Assembly (NCBI RefSeq): GCF_000227765.1
Contig: NZ_JH165159.1
Span: 2,406,256-2,446,422, forward strand
Direction of reading: 5' to 3'
Source of the DNA: Neisseria wadsworthii 9715
GTDB lineage: Bacteria; Pseudomonadota; Gammaproteobacteria; Burkholderiales; Neisseriaceae
Length of the DNA: 40,167 nt
Below, piece after piece: positions 16,879 through 24,470 of the stretch. The stretch's first letter is position 1; every line of letters starts with the position of its first letter. Position numbers and translations under genes: made by a program. Under the pieces are notes generated by a model that searched no databases, was not told the origin of the DNA, and was given only the letters and a program-made list of their open reading frames with translations.

Positions 16879-16917
16879 TTCAGACAGGCATTCCCAACAC
16901 AAGAATGCCTGTCTGAA
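16879..16917 (+). terminator. DUS-pair terminator with 15-bp stem and T tail
   Basis: TTCAGACAGGCATTC and GAATGCCTGTCTGAA flank nine bases and are followed by TTTTT. The DUS order is outward-in, the reverse of most pairs in the window, and the stem is longer. Confidence 0.82.
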
Positions 16918-17007
16918 TTTTTATCATCAAATCATTTTCAAGCAGTAATGTATTCTCCATTAATCATCATATCCCACTTTACCTATCACTATAAACTTGG
17001 GCATACC

Positions 17008-17037
17008 TTGTCTGAACAAGGATTCCGCCTATATAAT
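17008..17037 (+). promoter_or_regulatory. Predicted sigma70 promoter of valS
   Basis: TTGTCT, 18 bases, TATAAT. The -35 lies within the inverted repeat CCTTGTCTGAACAAGG (17007-17022), which itself contains a mutated DUS. Confidence 0.6.
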
Positions 17038-17077
17038 AACTAGTTAATTTTTATTCAGAATCACAAGCAAAAACATC

Positions 17078-19906
17078 ATGCTAGACAAATATAATCCCGC
17101 CGAAATCGAAGCCAAACATTATCAAAACTGGCAATCGCAAGGCTATTTCCAGCCGGATATGGCCGCAGCAGAATCGTTCTCCATCCAACTTCCCCCGCCC
17201 AACGTTACCGGCACCCTGCACATGGGGCATGCCTTCAACCAAACGATTATGGACGGCCTCACGCGCTATTACCGCATGAAAGGCCGCAACACCTGCTGGA
17301 TTCCCGGCACCGACCACGCCGGTATCGCCACGCAGATTGTGGTGGAGCGCCAGTTGGCCGAAAAAGGCGTTTCCCGTCATGATTTGGGGCGCGAAGCCTT
17401 TCTTGAAAAAGTGTGGGAATGGAAAAACATGTCCGGCGGCACGATTACCGAACAAATGCGCCGCATGGGTTGTTCGGCCGACTGGAGCCGCGAATATTTC
17501 ACGATGGACGACACCCGCGCCGAAGTGGTTACCGAAGTGTTCGTGCGCCTGTTTGAGCAGGGCTTGATTTACCGCGGCAAGCGTTTGGTGAACTGGGATC
17601 CTGTGCTCGGCACCGCCGTTTCCGACCTCGAAGTGGAAAGCGTGGAAGAGCAGGGCAGCATGTGGCACATCCGCTATCCGTTGGCGGAGAGGCCGTCTGA
17701 AAGCGTGATTGTGGCCACCACCCGCCCCGAAACCATGTTGGGCGACGTGGCGGTGGCGGTTCATCCCGAAGACGAGCGTTACCGCCATTTAATCGGTAAA
17801 GAACTGGTGTTGCCGCTTACCGGCCGTACCATTCCCGTGATTGCCGACGAATATGTGGAAAAAGACTTCGGCACCGGCTGCGTGAAGATTACGCCCGCGC
17901 ATGATTTCAACGACTACGAAGTCGGCAAACGCCACGATACGGCTTTAATCAACGTGTTTGATTTGGAAGCGAAAGTTTTAAGCCAAGCCGAAGTGTTCAA
18001 CTACAAAGGCGAGGTTCAGACAGGCATTGCTTTGCCCGAAGCCTACGCAGGTTTGGACCGCTTCGCCGCCCGCAAGCAAATCGTAGCCGATTTGGAAGCG
18101 CAAGGTTTGTTGGTGGAAGTGAAACCGCACACCTTGATGACCCCGAAAGGTGACCGCACCGGCAGCGTGATCGAGCCGATGCTGACCAGCCAATGGTTTG
18201 TGGCGATGAGCGCGAAGCCCAACGGCGGCGAACCGGCTGGCGAGTTTGCCGGCATGAGTTTGGCCGAAAAAGCCAAACACGCGGTGGATTCCGGCCAAGT
18301 GAAGTTTATCCCCGAAAACTGGGTCAACACCTACAACCAATGGATGAACAATATCCAAGACTGGTGTATTTCGCGCCAACTGTGGTGGGGCCATCAGATT
18401 CCCGCTTGGTACGATTCAGACGGCCGCGTTTACGTTGCCCGCAATCAGGAAGAGGCGGAAAAACTGGCAGGCAAAAGCGGCTTAACCCGCGACGAAGACG
18501 TGCTGGACACTTGGTTCTCGTCTGCAATGGTGCCGTTCTCCACTTTGGGCTGGCCGTCTGAAACCGAAGAATTGAAAGCCTTCTTGCCGAGCAACGTATT
18601 GGTAACCGGCTACGAAATCATCTTCTTCTGGGTGGCGCGCATGATTATGATGACCACCCACTTCACCGGCAAAGTGCCGTTTAAAGACGTGTATATCCAC
18701 GGCATGGTGCGCGATCACGAAGGCAAGAAAATGTCGAAGTCCGAAGGCAACGTGATTGACCCGGTCGACTTAATCGACGGTATCGACCTCGAAAGCCTGC
18801 TGGTGAAACGCACTACCGGCCTGCGCCGCCCCGAAAAAGCGCCGCAAGTGAAAAAAGCCACTGAAAAACTGTTCCCCGAAGGCATTCCCGTGTTCGGTAC
18901 CGACGCATTGCGTTTCACCATGGCGAGCTACGCCAGCCTAGGCCGCAGCATCAATTTCGATTTCAAACGCGCCGAAGGCTACCGCAATTTCTGCAACAAG
19001 CTGTGGAACGCCACCAATTTCGTGTTGATGAACACCGAAGAGAAAGACTGCGGCCAAGACGAAACCCTGCCGCTGGCGTACAGCTTTGTCGACCAATGGA
19101 TTATCGGCCGCCTGCAACAAACCGAGGCCGCCGTTGCCGAAGCATTCGATACTTACCGCTTTGATTTGGCAGCGCAAACGCTGTATGAATTCGTGTGGAA
19201 CGAGTATTGCGACTGGTATATCGAGCTGGCGAAAGTGCAACTGCAAACCGGCTGCGAATCCACCCAGCGCGCCACCCGCCGCACTTTGGTACGCGTGTTG
19301 GAAGTGGTGCTGCGCCTGATGCACCCGATTATGCCGTTCATTACCGAAGAGCTGTGGCAGGCCGTTGCGCCGCTGGCAAACGCCAACAAAACCGACAGCA
19401 TCATGATGGCCGCTTGGCCGCTTGCCGACAACGAAAAAATCGTGCCCACCGCGTTTGAACAAATGGCCGCACTGCAAGACTTAATCGGCGCGGTGCGCAA
19501 TCTGCGCGGCGAAATGGGCTTGGCTCCGAGCGTGAAAGCACCGTTGTTTGTCGAAGGCGGCAAAGATTTGGAAGCCTTGCTGAAATATGTGCCGATGATG
19601 GCGCGTTTGACCGAAGCCAAGCTGGTCGACAAACTGCCCGAAAGCGAAGACGCGCCGGTGGCCGTTTGCCAAAATGCGCGCCTGATGTTGAAAGTGGAAA
19701 TCGACAAAGCCGCCGAAACCGCCCGCCTGAACAAAGAAGCCGAGAAGCTGCAAAAAGCGTTGGACAAACTCAACGCCAAACTCAGCAAACCCGGCTACAC
19801 CGACAAAGCCCCTGCGCATCTGGTCGAAAAAGACCGCGCGGAGCTGGCCGAGTTGGAAGACAAAATGGCGAAAGTACAAGCACAACTGGCTAAGTTGAAA
19901 GATTAA
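17078..19906 (+). CDS. valS: Valyl-tRNA synthetase
   Basis: A 942-residue class Ia synthetase, the normal length, that charges tRNA-Val and edits threonine. Seen: the HIGH-type motif [13 protein letters not shown] near residues 43-55; the editing domain with [19 protein letters not shown] near 215; [13 protein letters not shown] near 270; the [16 protein letters not shown] signature near 440; the KMSKS loop [10 protein letters not shown] near 550; an anticodon-binding domain; and a C-terminal coiled coil ([19 protein letters not shown]). The gene is visibly richer in G and C than its neighbours. It contains two copies of the foreign DUS core GCCGTCTGAA (17690 and 18551) next to one local DUS (18015), a sign of partial replacement by DNA from another Neisseria lineage. 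Followed by a DUS-pair terminator. Confidence 0.97.
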   Translation: MLDKYNPAEIEAKHYQNWQSQGYFQPDMAAAESFSIQLPPPNVTGTLHMGHAFNQTIMDGLTRYYRMKGRNTCWIPGTDHAGIATQIVVERQLAEKGVSRHDLGREAFLEKVWEWKNMSGGTITEQMRRMGCSADWSREYFTMDDTRAEVVTEVFVRLFEQGLIYRGKRLVNWDPVLGTAVSDLEVESVEEQGSMWHIRYPLAERPSESVIVATTRPETMLGDVAVAVHPEDERYRHLIGKELVLPLTGRTIPVIADEYVEKDFGTGCVKITPAHDFNDYEVGKRHDTALINVFDLEAKVLSQAEVFNYKGEVQTGIALPEAYAGLDRFAARKQIVADLEAQGLLVEVKPHTLMTPKGDRTGSVIEPMLTSQWFVAMSAKPNGGEPAGEFAGMSLAEKAKHAVDSGQVKFIPENWVNTYNQWMNNIQDWCISRQLWWGHQIPAWYDSDGRVYVARNQEEAEKLAGKSGLTRDEDVLDTWFSSAMVPFSTLGWPSETEELKAFLPSNVLVTGYEIIFFWVARMIMMTTHFTGKVPFKDVYIHGMVRDHEGKKMSKSEGNVIDPVDLIDGIDLESLLVKRTTGLRRPEKAPQVKKATEKLFPEGIPVFGTDALRFTMASYASLGRSINFDFKRAEGYRNFCNKLWNATNFVLMNTEEKDCGQDETLPLAYSFVDQWIIGRLQQTEAAVAEAFDTYRFDLAAQTLYEFVWNEYCDWYIELAKVQLQTGCESTQRATRRTLVRVLEVVLRLMHPIMPFITEELWQAVAPLANANKTDSIMMAAWPLADNEKIVPTAFEQMAALQDLIGAVRNLRGEMGLAPSVKAPLFVEGGKDLEALLKYVPMMARLTEAKLVDKLPESEDAPVAVCQNARLMLKVEIDKAAETARLNKEAEKLQKALDKLNAKLSKPGYTDKAPAHLVEKDRAELAELEDKMAKVQAQLAKLKD

Positions 19907-19921
19907 GCCGGCCTGATAAAA

Positions 19922-19955
19922 AATGCCTGTCTGAAACCTCTTTCAGACAGGCATT
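19922..19955. terminator. DUS-pair terminator after valS
   Basis: AATGCCTGTCTGAAA faces TTTCAGACAGGCATT, 15 bases past the valS stop. Confidence 0.72.
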
Positions 19956-19974
19956 ATTGAATACGGCTTTAACC

Positions 19975-20066
19975 AAATAGTTAATCAACTTAAAAAATAA
20001 TACGCTCGAGATACTCGAGTTATGTCCGGGTATGACGGTACGTTGTTATGTAAGTGGATTGACTAT
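19975..20066. repeat. Small CREE-ended element with dRS3-like core (copy 1)
   Basis: The left end ATAGTTAATCAACTT and right end AAGTGGATTGACTAT are imperfect inverted repeats closely like the ends of the Correia element that follows at 20092. The interior is different: ATACTCGAGTTATGTCCGGGTATGACGG (20011-20038 in two blocks) and TTGTTATGTAAG, shared with the copies near 22316 and 28074. Confidence 0.6.
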
Positions 20067-20091
20067 CATCCTACATTACCCAAGCTTATGC

Positions 20092-20199
20092 TATAGTTAA
20101 TCAAATTAATTTTTAATACAAGGCAGCAAGCCGCAGACAGTACAGATAGTACGGCAAGGCGCAGCAACGCCGTAGTAAAAGTTAAGTTGATTAACTATA
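20092..20199. repeat. Complete Correia repeat enclosed element (CREE), 108 bp
   Basis: It starts TATAGTTAATCAAATTAA and ends TTAAGTTGATTAACTATA, with the conserved interior ACAAGGCAGCAAGCCGCAG, ACAGTACAGATAGTACGG and CAAGGCGCAGCAACGCCG. The size matches the short internally deleted CREE form known from N. meningitidis and N. gonorrhoeae, which lacks the IHF-site segment. Ends are TA-bounded, as expected for insertion at TA. It abuts the first recognisable codons of crcB. Confidence 0.92.
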
Positions 20200-20584
20200 C
20201 ACAATATTCTTACCATTGGCGTCGGAGCATCTCTCGGCGCCCTGCTCCGCTGGGGGTCTGAGCCTGTGGCTGGGTCAAAACATGCTTGGATTGTCCGCGG
20301 TAACATTGGCTGCCAATTGGATAGGCGCTTACCTTATCGGGATTACCGCATCATTCACGGAACTCTTTCCTGCCATCGACCCAGCCATGAAAGTGTTTTT
20401 GATTACCGGCTATTTGGGAGGTCTGACCACTTTCTCCGATTTTTCATTGGAAATCATTGAAATGCTGCAAGCCCAGCGTTGGGGGGTTGCGGCTTTACTG
20501 GTAGCGCTTCATTTATTCGGCTCTCTGATTCTGACGGTATTGGGGATGATGACTGTTTCTGCTTTGCGCCATTTGTATAGTTAA
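20200..20584 (+). pseudogene. crcB: CrcB/FluC fluoride channel remnant (start lost to CREE, plus frameshift)
   Basis: CrcB/FluC proteins are small dual-topology fluoride exporters of about 120-130 residues. Here the N-terminal motif NILTIGVGASLGALLRWG is read from about 20202, but it has no start codon: an in-frame TGA lies inside the preceding CREE end and only Leu, Thr, Ile and His codons intervene. At a run of five G (near 20250) the frame shifts by one base. The rest (LSLWLGQNMLG, TLAANWIGAYLIG, GYLGGLTTFSDFSLEI) continues in the next frame to a stop at 20584. Removing one G restores the family sequence RWGLSLWL. An internal ATG at 20283 would make only a truncated protein lacking the first helix. 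The frameshift could be a sequencing error in a homopolymer; the missing start could not. Function is probably lost. Confidence 0.8.
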
Positions 20585-20609
20585 TAAGACACTCCTCGAC
20601 CTTATCAAA

Positions 20610-20641
20610 ATGCCTGTCTGAAAGTGATTTCAGACAGGCAT
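20610..20641. terminator. DUS-pair terminator between crcB remnant and pyrI
   Basis: ATGCCTGTCTGAAA faces TTTCAGACAGGCAT, followed on the plus strand by a T-rich stretch. It lies between convergent genes and could serve both. Confidence 0.7.
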
Positions 20642-20679
20642 CATTTTTTATTCTGGCATTTAAACCCAACGCACCATTG

Positions 20680-21138
20680 TTACGCTTCCACCACCACATC
20701 GCGTGGGAAGGTTTTTTCGCAATAATGGCATTTCAGCTTGGTTTGGCCGCCTTGCGTGTTCACATAAAAACGGCTTTTTACCGGCTCTTCGCGGCTGGCG
20801 CAGTTCAGATTGGGGCAGCGGAACACTTCGCTGATGGTTTCGGGCAGGCGCAGCTGCATTTTGTGCACGACTTTGAAATCTTCAATCACATTAACCGTGG
20901 CTTCGGGCGCAAACAAGGCCAGGCGGTTGGCGGTTTGTTCGTCGAAATGCACGCCGGAAATTTTCACGATGTCTTTACAACCCTGCGTTTTGCTCGGCAG
21001 GTTGAAACCCACGGTTACGGCGCTGCCGTAATGCAGCAGCTTGAATTGGCGCAGAATCGTCAAACCTTTGCCTGCCGGGATGTGGTCGATAACCGTGCCT
21101 GTCTGAATGGCTTCTACGCTGTATTGTTTCTTATCCAT
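20680..21138 (-). CDS. pyrI: Aspartate carbamoyltransferase regulatory chain
   Basis: A 152-residue protein, the normal length. It binds CTP and ATP and clamps PyrB trimers into the allosteric dodecamer. The N-terminal allosteric domain contains the nucleotide-contacting [17 protein letters not shown]. The C-terminal zinc domain has four cysteines in CPNLNC and CHYC (near residues 109, 114, 138 and 141). It starts 10 bases after the pyrB stop, so the two are translated from one mRNA. A perfect local DUS lies in the coding sequence at 21096-21107. Its presence predicts that ATCase here is feedback-regulated as in enteric bacteria. Confidence 0.96.
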   Translation of the reverse strand: MDKKQYSVEAIQTGTVIDHIPAGKGLTILRQFKLLHYGSAVTVGFNLPSKTQGCKDIVKISGVHFDEQTANRLALFAPEATVNVIEDFKVVHKMQLRLPETISEVFRCPNLNCASREEPVKSRFYVNTQGGQTKLKCHYCEKTFPRDVVVEA

Positions 21139-21148
21139 CTCGCGCTCC

Positions 21149-22069
21149 TTACACTTCTTCGTTCAAAATCAAAGACAAAATCGCCATCCGCGCATACACG
21201 CCGTTGGTGGCCTGCTCAAAATAATAGGCATAAGGCGTGGCATCGACGTTCGGGTGGATTTCGTCAACGCGCGGTAGCGGGTGGAGGATGCGCAGATTGT
21301 CTTTGGCGTTGCCCAGCATGTCGGCGCTCAGGTTGAACTTGCCCTGGATTTTGGCAAACTCCTGCTCGTCGAAACGCTCGCGCTGCACGCGGGTCATGTA
21401 GAGGATGTCGGCCCATTCGACGGCGCTTTCCAAATCGGGCAGGATTTCATAGCGGCAGCCGGCTTCGTCCAGCTCTTCGGTAATGTAGGCGGGCATCGCC
21501 AGGCTGGGCGGGGAAACAAAAGCGAAGCTGCACCCCCAGCGCTTGAGCGCCTGCGCCAGCGAATGCACGGTGCGGCCGTATTTCAAATCGCCCGCCATGG
21601 CGATTTTCAGATTGCTGAGTGTGCCTTGCGTTTCATAGATGGTAACCAAATCCAGCAGGGTTTGGCTGGGGTGCTGGTTGGTGCCGTCGCCGGCGTTAAT
21701 CACGGGCACACTGGAAAATTCCGCTGCCACGCGCGCGGCGCCGTCTTTGGGGTGGCGCTGGATGATGGCATCTGTGTAGCTGGAGATGATGCGCGCGGTG
21801 TCGGCCAGCGTTTCGCCTTTTTTCGCACTGGTGTTGGCGCCGTCGGCAAAGCCGATCACTTTGCCGCCCAAGCGTTGCACGGCGGTTTCAAACGAGAGGC
21901 GCGTGCGGGTGGAAGGCTCGAAAAAGCAGGAACCGATCAATTTGCCTGCCAGCAAATCGCTGCGCGGCTCGGCTTTGAGCTTGAGCGCCGTGTGCAGCAG
22001 TAATTCGAGCTGCTCGTTGGAAAGATCGGAAATGGAAATCAGATTCTGTCGGTATAAAAGATTAGCCAT
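21149..22069 (-). CDS. pyrB: Aspartate carbamoyltransferase catalytic chain
   Basis: A 306-residue enzyme, the normal length, that joins carbamoyl phosphate and aspartate in the committed step of pyrimidine synthesis. The ATG at 22069 has AAGGAAC 6-12 bases upstream and gives the family N-terminus [17 protein letters not shown]. Motifs: carbamoyl-phosphate site [15 protein letters not shown] near residue 50, [14 protein letters not shown] near 130, [14 protein letters not shown] near 157, TRVQRERF near 226 and [14 protein letters not shown] near 264. It is first in pyrBI, behind a leader peptide (22126-22206) whose stop codon lies inside an intrinsic terminator. Expression is therefore predicted to be controlled by attenuation. 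Confidence 0.97.
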   Translation of the reverse strand: MANLLYRQNLISISDLSNEQLELLLHTALKLKAEPRSDLLAGKLIGSCFFEPSTRTRLSFETAVQRLGGKVIGFADGANTSAKKGETLADTARIISSYTDAIIQRHPKDGAARVAAEFSSVPVINAGDGTNQHPSQTLLDLVTIYETQGTLSNLKIAMAGDLKYGRTVHSLAQALKRWGCSFAFVSPPSLAMPAYITEELDEAGCRYEILPDLESAVEWADILYMTRVQRERFDEQEFAKIQGKFNLSADMLGNAKDNLRILHPLPRVDEIHPNVDATPYAYYFEQATNGVYARMAILSLILNEEV

Positions 22070-22104
22070 CGTGGTTCCTTTAAGTTTTCCCGGCGCAACG
22101 GCCA

Positions 22105-22140
22105 CAAAAAAGCCCGTTTGCTTGCTTAAACAAAACGGGC
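22105..22140 (-). terminator. Intrinsic terminator in the pyrBI leader (attenuator)
   Basis: On the minus strand GCCCGTTT pairs with AAACGGGC around 13 bases, directly followed by TTTTTT. It lies 35 bases before the pyrB start, within the transcript, and overlaps the last codons of the leader peptide. Confidence 0.85.
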
Positions 22141-22206
22141 GCGGCCGCGGCAACGGGTGGCGGCTGCTCGTGTGTCGTTTGCCGGATGGGGCATTTGCTG
22201 TTTCAT
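22126..22206 (-). CDS. PyrL-like leader peptide of pyrBI
   Basis: 26 codons starting ATG at 22206 with a GGAAC box 7 bases upstream. The peptide begins [10 protein letters not shown] and ends [10 protein letters not shown], with UAA lying in the loop side of the attenuator stem. Five arginines fall in the last 14 residues. The promoter lies about 28 bases upstream, so the short 5' UTR, leader ORF, terminator and pyrB order copies the layout of enterobacterial pyrBI, where UTP-sensitive transcription pausing decides whether a trailing ribosome disrupts the terminator. The peptide sequence itself does not resemble E. coli PyrL. No comparably U-rich pause stretch is seen early in the leader, so the sensing signal may differ. 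Confidence 0.7.
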   Translation of the reverse strand: MKQQMPHPANDTRAAATRCRGRARFV

Positions 22207-22233
22207 ATGGGTTCCGTTGCTGAAATCGGTGCG

Positions 22234-22242
22234 ATTATCGCA
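22234..22242 (-). promoter_or_regulatory. Predicted extended -10 promoter of pyrBI
   Basis: On the minus strand TGCGATAAT forms an extended -10. The only possible -35 (TTTCAG, 17 bases upstream) falls inside a DUS. Transcription would start near 22227, about 20 bases before the leader ATG. Confidence 0.55.
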
Positions 22243-22248
22243 TAAACC

Positions 22249-22281
22249 ATGCCTGTCTGAAAGCGGGTTTCAGACAGGTAT
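22249..22281. repeat. Inverted DUS pair upstream of pyr promoter (one mutated)
   Basis: ATGCCTGTCTGAAA faces TTTCAGACAGGTAT. The right copy has one change. It overlaps the predicted -35 position of pyrBI and is also a possible terminator for transcripts coming from the speD side. Confidence 0.6.
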
Positions 22282-22289
22282 TTGTTATA

Positions 22290-22376
22290 GTTACACCGCC
22301 TGCATAGTAACGATGCCGTCATACCCGGGCTTGACCCGGGTATAACAGCATGCCATTTTTAAGTTGATTCACTATG
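22290..22376. repeat. Small CREE-ended element with dRS3-like core (copy 2)
   Basis: The core GCCGTCATACCCGGGC-TTGACCCGGGTATAAC (22316-22347) is an inverted repeat related to the copies at 20011 and 28024-28103. The right end TTAAGTTGATTCACTATG is CREE-like, and TATAGTTACACC at the left may be the other end. It lies directly after the speD stop (minus strand). Confidence 0.5.
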
Positions 22377-22382
22377 AATAAG

Positions 22383-22739
22383 CTACCCGAGCTGCGCGCC
22401 GCGTTTTTCCACCCGCCATGCCTGCTGCTGCGGCTGAAAGGCTTCGCATAAAAACTGTTTGGCTTGCTCTATCTGCATTTCGCCGCACAGAAAAATATCC
22501 AGCGCGGCAAAGCCGTGTTCCGGCCAGGTGTGGATGCTGATGTGCGATTCGGCCAAAAGCAGCACGCCGGTTACGCCGCCTTCGCCGCCGAAACGGTGGA
22601 AATGCCCGCCCAACACGGTGGCCCCCGCCGCTGCCGCCGCTTGGTGCAACAGGCTTTTCAGACAGGCCTCATCGCGCAGCATTGCCGCATCGCAACCGTA
22701 TAAATCCAGCAAACCGTGGCTGCCCGGCTGATAGCTCAT
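22383..22739 (-). CDS. speD: S-adenosylmethionine decarboxylase proenzyme
   Basis: A 118-residue class 1B (short bacterial/archaeal) proenzyme that self-cleaves to make a pyruvoyl cofactor and converts SAM to decarboxylated SAM, the aminopropyl donor. The cleavage site is Glu64-Ser65 in LLLAESHISIHTWPEHG, with the processing His70 and Cys85 (IFLCGE). The 5- and 15-residue spacings equal those of the Thermotoga enzyme. It overlaps the DUF4178 gene upstream by 4 bases (22736-22739), so the two are translationally coupled. It is last in the operon DUF350-SPFH-DUF4178-speD, and the matching aminopropyltransferase is divergent at 26492. A DUS variant lies inside the gene at 22657. Confidence 0.94.
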   Translation of the reverse strand: MSYQPGSHGLLDLYGCDAAMLRDEACLKSLLHQAAAAAGATVLGGHFHRFGGEGGVTGVLLLAESHISIHTWPEHGFAALDIFLCGEMQIEQAKQFLCEAFQPQQQAWRVEKRGAQLG

Positions 22740-24397
22740 TTATGGCCTCCCGAGAAACCGCCGCTGCCGCTGCCGCCGATATAACCGCTGCTGCCGCCCG
22801 TATCGGCCAGCATCATATAATTCACAAAAGTAATCAACAAAATCAATGCAACGGAAAACGCAACAAAGCCTGCCATGGTAACGCCTTCCTCTTTTCTCCG
22901 GTGAAACACCAAATAAGCGCCTACGCCCAACAGCATCACCGACATCATGAAGTCTTCCGACACAAACACCGCAGGTAGGTTCACAAACACCAAAACCGCC
23001 AGCATAACGATCAGCGCGCCTTCCGATGCTCCTTCCGCCTGCATTTTTTCGGTATATTCCGGCTTTTTATCCGGCAGGTTGAACCATTCGGCAATTTGCC
23101 GGTAGCCGACCGGCGTGCTTTTGCTCCACGCCAGCTCATTCGGCGAATATTCGGCACTCAGCTTTTCATGGCCTTGTTTATAGTCGGAATAATAATTGAT
23201 GTCGCCTTGCCGGATATGCCAATAAAACGCGCCCGCCGCATAGTTGACCCGGCCGCCGTAATCATAAAGCTTGGGGCAGCCTTGCGGCTGGCCGTTGATA
23301 TCGAGGCGCGGCCAAACATCCAATGTTTCAGACAGGCTCCATTCGCCCTCGGAAGTTTCCAACAGCCATAAAAAGCCGGCCTGCGGATGATAAAGCAGGT
23401 ATTCAAACCAAGAGCCTTGCGGCACGAAGCCTTGCGGCGCTTTGCCGTAAAGCGCGTCAAACGCAGTTTCCCCTTCTAATTCGTCTTTGCGCAGCGCGCC
23501 GATAACGGTGTAGGTTTTGTTGTTGATTTTACCGCGCGAACCCAAAGGCAGCGTAAACGCTTTTTCCTGCGCTTTGCGCATTGTGTTGGCTTGAATCAGC
23601 TCGGCTTTGCCGCCAGAAGTGTCCAGCTCGCTGCCGCATGAAGGGCAGATAACCAAATCGGTTAAACCGCTCACCCATTGCACGGGCGAGCCGCAATTCG
23701 GGCAGTTTTCCGCTTCGCGCACACCTTTGAGGCTGCCCGCCGCCTGATTAATCTGATCGTCGCTGCGCGTGTTGGCAAGGTGCAGCTCGTCCAGCGTGAC
23801 GCCTTTGCCGAGAAAGCCCAAAGGCTGCTTTTGGGCGTAATCCAACGTGAGGAACATATGCTCCCAACGCCAGTCTGCCACGCGGTTAACGCTTTCGGCT
23901 TTCAGCTCGAACGGCAATTCGCCCTGCGCCGCCGAGCGTTTCAGCGTGATGGTGCGCACATCCGATGCGAGAAATTTTTTGTTTTCTAAGGTAAGCGTGC
24001 TGAAACCGGCGCGGATGCTGTCGAATTCAGGTGTGTCGGCAGGCAGATTGCCGATTTCCTGCGTAAACACATAGCGGTCGCCCGCTTCCGAGAGCCAGCC
24101 GGTGGTGCCGTCGGCAAACAAAGCGTACCACTCATTCCACATGCCTTCGTCGTAGCGCACCTGCAGGCGGCCGATAAGCGTGAAATCCTGAGTGCTGAAT
24201 TTGCCTGTGGTGCCGATTTGCAGCGGGCTGAAATCTTCCAGCAGCGCGGAATCGCGGCCGGTGTCGGCAATGCTGTCATCATGGCGCACCAGCATGCTGT
24301 TGCAATAGCCGCACACCAGCGTAACCGCAGTAGCGGAATGCGCGTGCACGGGCGCGCCGCAACTGGGGCAGTCGGTTTTGAATAGAGGTTCGCTCAT
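22736..24397 (-). CDS. Double zinc-ribbon/DUF4178 membrane protein
   Basis: A 553-residue protein. Zinc ribbon 1 is CPSCGAPVHAHSATAVTLVCGYC (two CxxC pairs, residues 10-32, broken here only by a line of context), followed by a beta-rich DUF4178 unit (LQIGTTGKFSTQDFTLIG, WNEWYALFADGTTGWLSE). Zinc ribbon 2 (CPNCGSP and CPSCGSE, about 235-258) is followed by a second DUF4178 unit (LGSRGKINNKTYTVIG, WFEYLLYHPQAGFLWLLE). Two or three membrane helices follow (about 463-482, 485-500 and 510-530), then a Gly/Ser-rich tail ending GGFSGGHK. The duplicated ribbon-plus-DUF4178 plan suggests a large cytoplasmic part anchored by C-terminal helices. DUF4178 genes often neighbour DUF350, SPFH and polyamine-synthesis genes in other bacteria; no reaction is established. 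It overlaps speD by 4 bases. Confidence 0.88.
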   Translation of the reverse strand: MSEPLFKTDCPSCGAPVHAHSATAVTLVCGYCNSMLVRHDDSIADTGRDSALLEDFSPLQIGTTGKFSTQDFTLIGRLQVRYDEGMWNEWYALFADGTTGWLSEAGDRYVFTQEIGNLPADTPEFDSIRAGFSTLTLENKKFLASDVRTITLKRSAAQGELPFELKAESVNRVADWRWEHMFLTLDYAQKQPLGFLGKGVTLDELHLANTRSDDQINQAAGSLKGVREAENCPNCGSPVQWVSGLTDLVICPSCGSELDTSGGKAELIQANTMRKAQEKAFTLPLGSRGKINNKTYTVIGALRKDELEGETAFDALYGKAPQGFVPQGSWFEYLLYHPQAGFLWLLETSEGEWSLSETLDVWPRLDINGQPQGCPKLYDYGGRVNYAAGAFYWHIRQGDINYYSDYKQGHEKLSAEYSPNELAWSKSTPVGYRQIAEWFNLPDKKPEYTEKMQAEGASEGALIVMLAVLVFVNLPAVFVSEDFMMSVMLLGVGAYLVFHRRKEEGVTMAGFVAFSVALILLITFVNYMMLADTGGSSGYIGGSGSGGFSGGHK

Positions 24398-24418
24398 AGA
24401 AAGTCGCTTGTATCACAC

Positions 24419-24461
24419 AATGCCTGTCTGAAAACACAAACGATGCTTTCAGACAGGCATT
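24419..24461. repeat. Inverted DUS pair within the polyamine-associated operon
   Basis: AATGCCTGTCTGAAA and TTTCAGACAGGCATT are 13-16 bases apart between the SPFH and DUF4178 genes. There is no T tract on the minus strand, so it may be a weak or processing hairpin rather than a true terminator. Confidence 0.6.
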
Positions 24462-24470
24462 CGGGCGGGT

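Noticed and set aside
16910-17077. Possible T-box or riboswitch before valS
   Set aside because: Leader is short and AT-rich without a specifier or antiterminator pair; a normal promoter explains it.
17081-17788. 235-codon open frame opposite valS
   Set aside because: Shadow of valS; His/Phe/Gly-rich product without family features.
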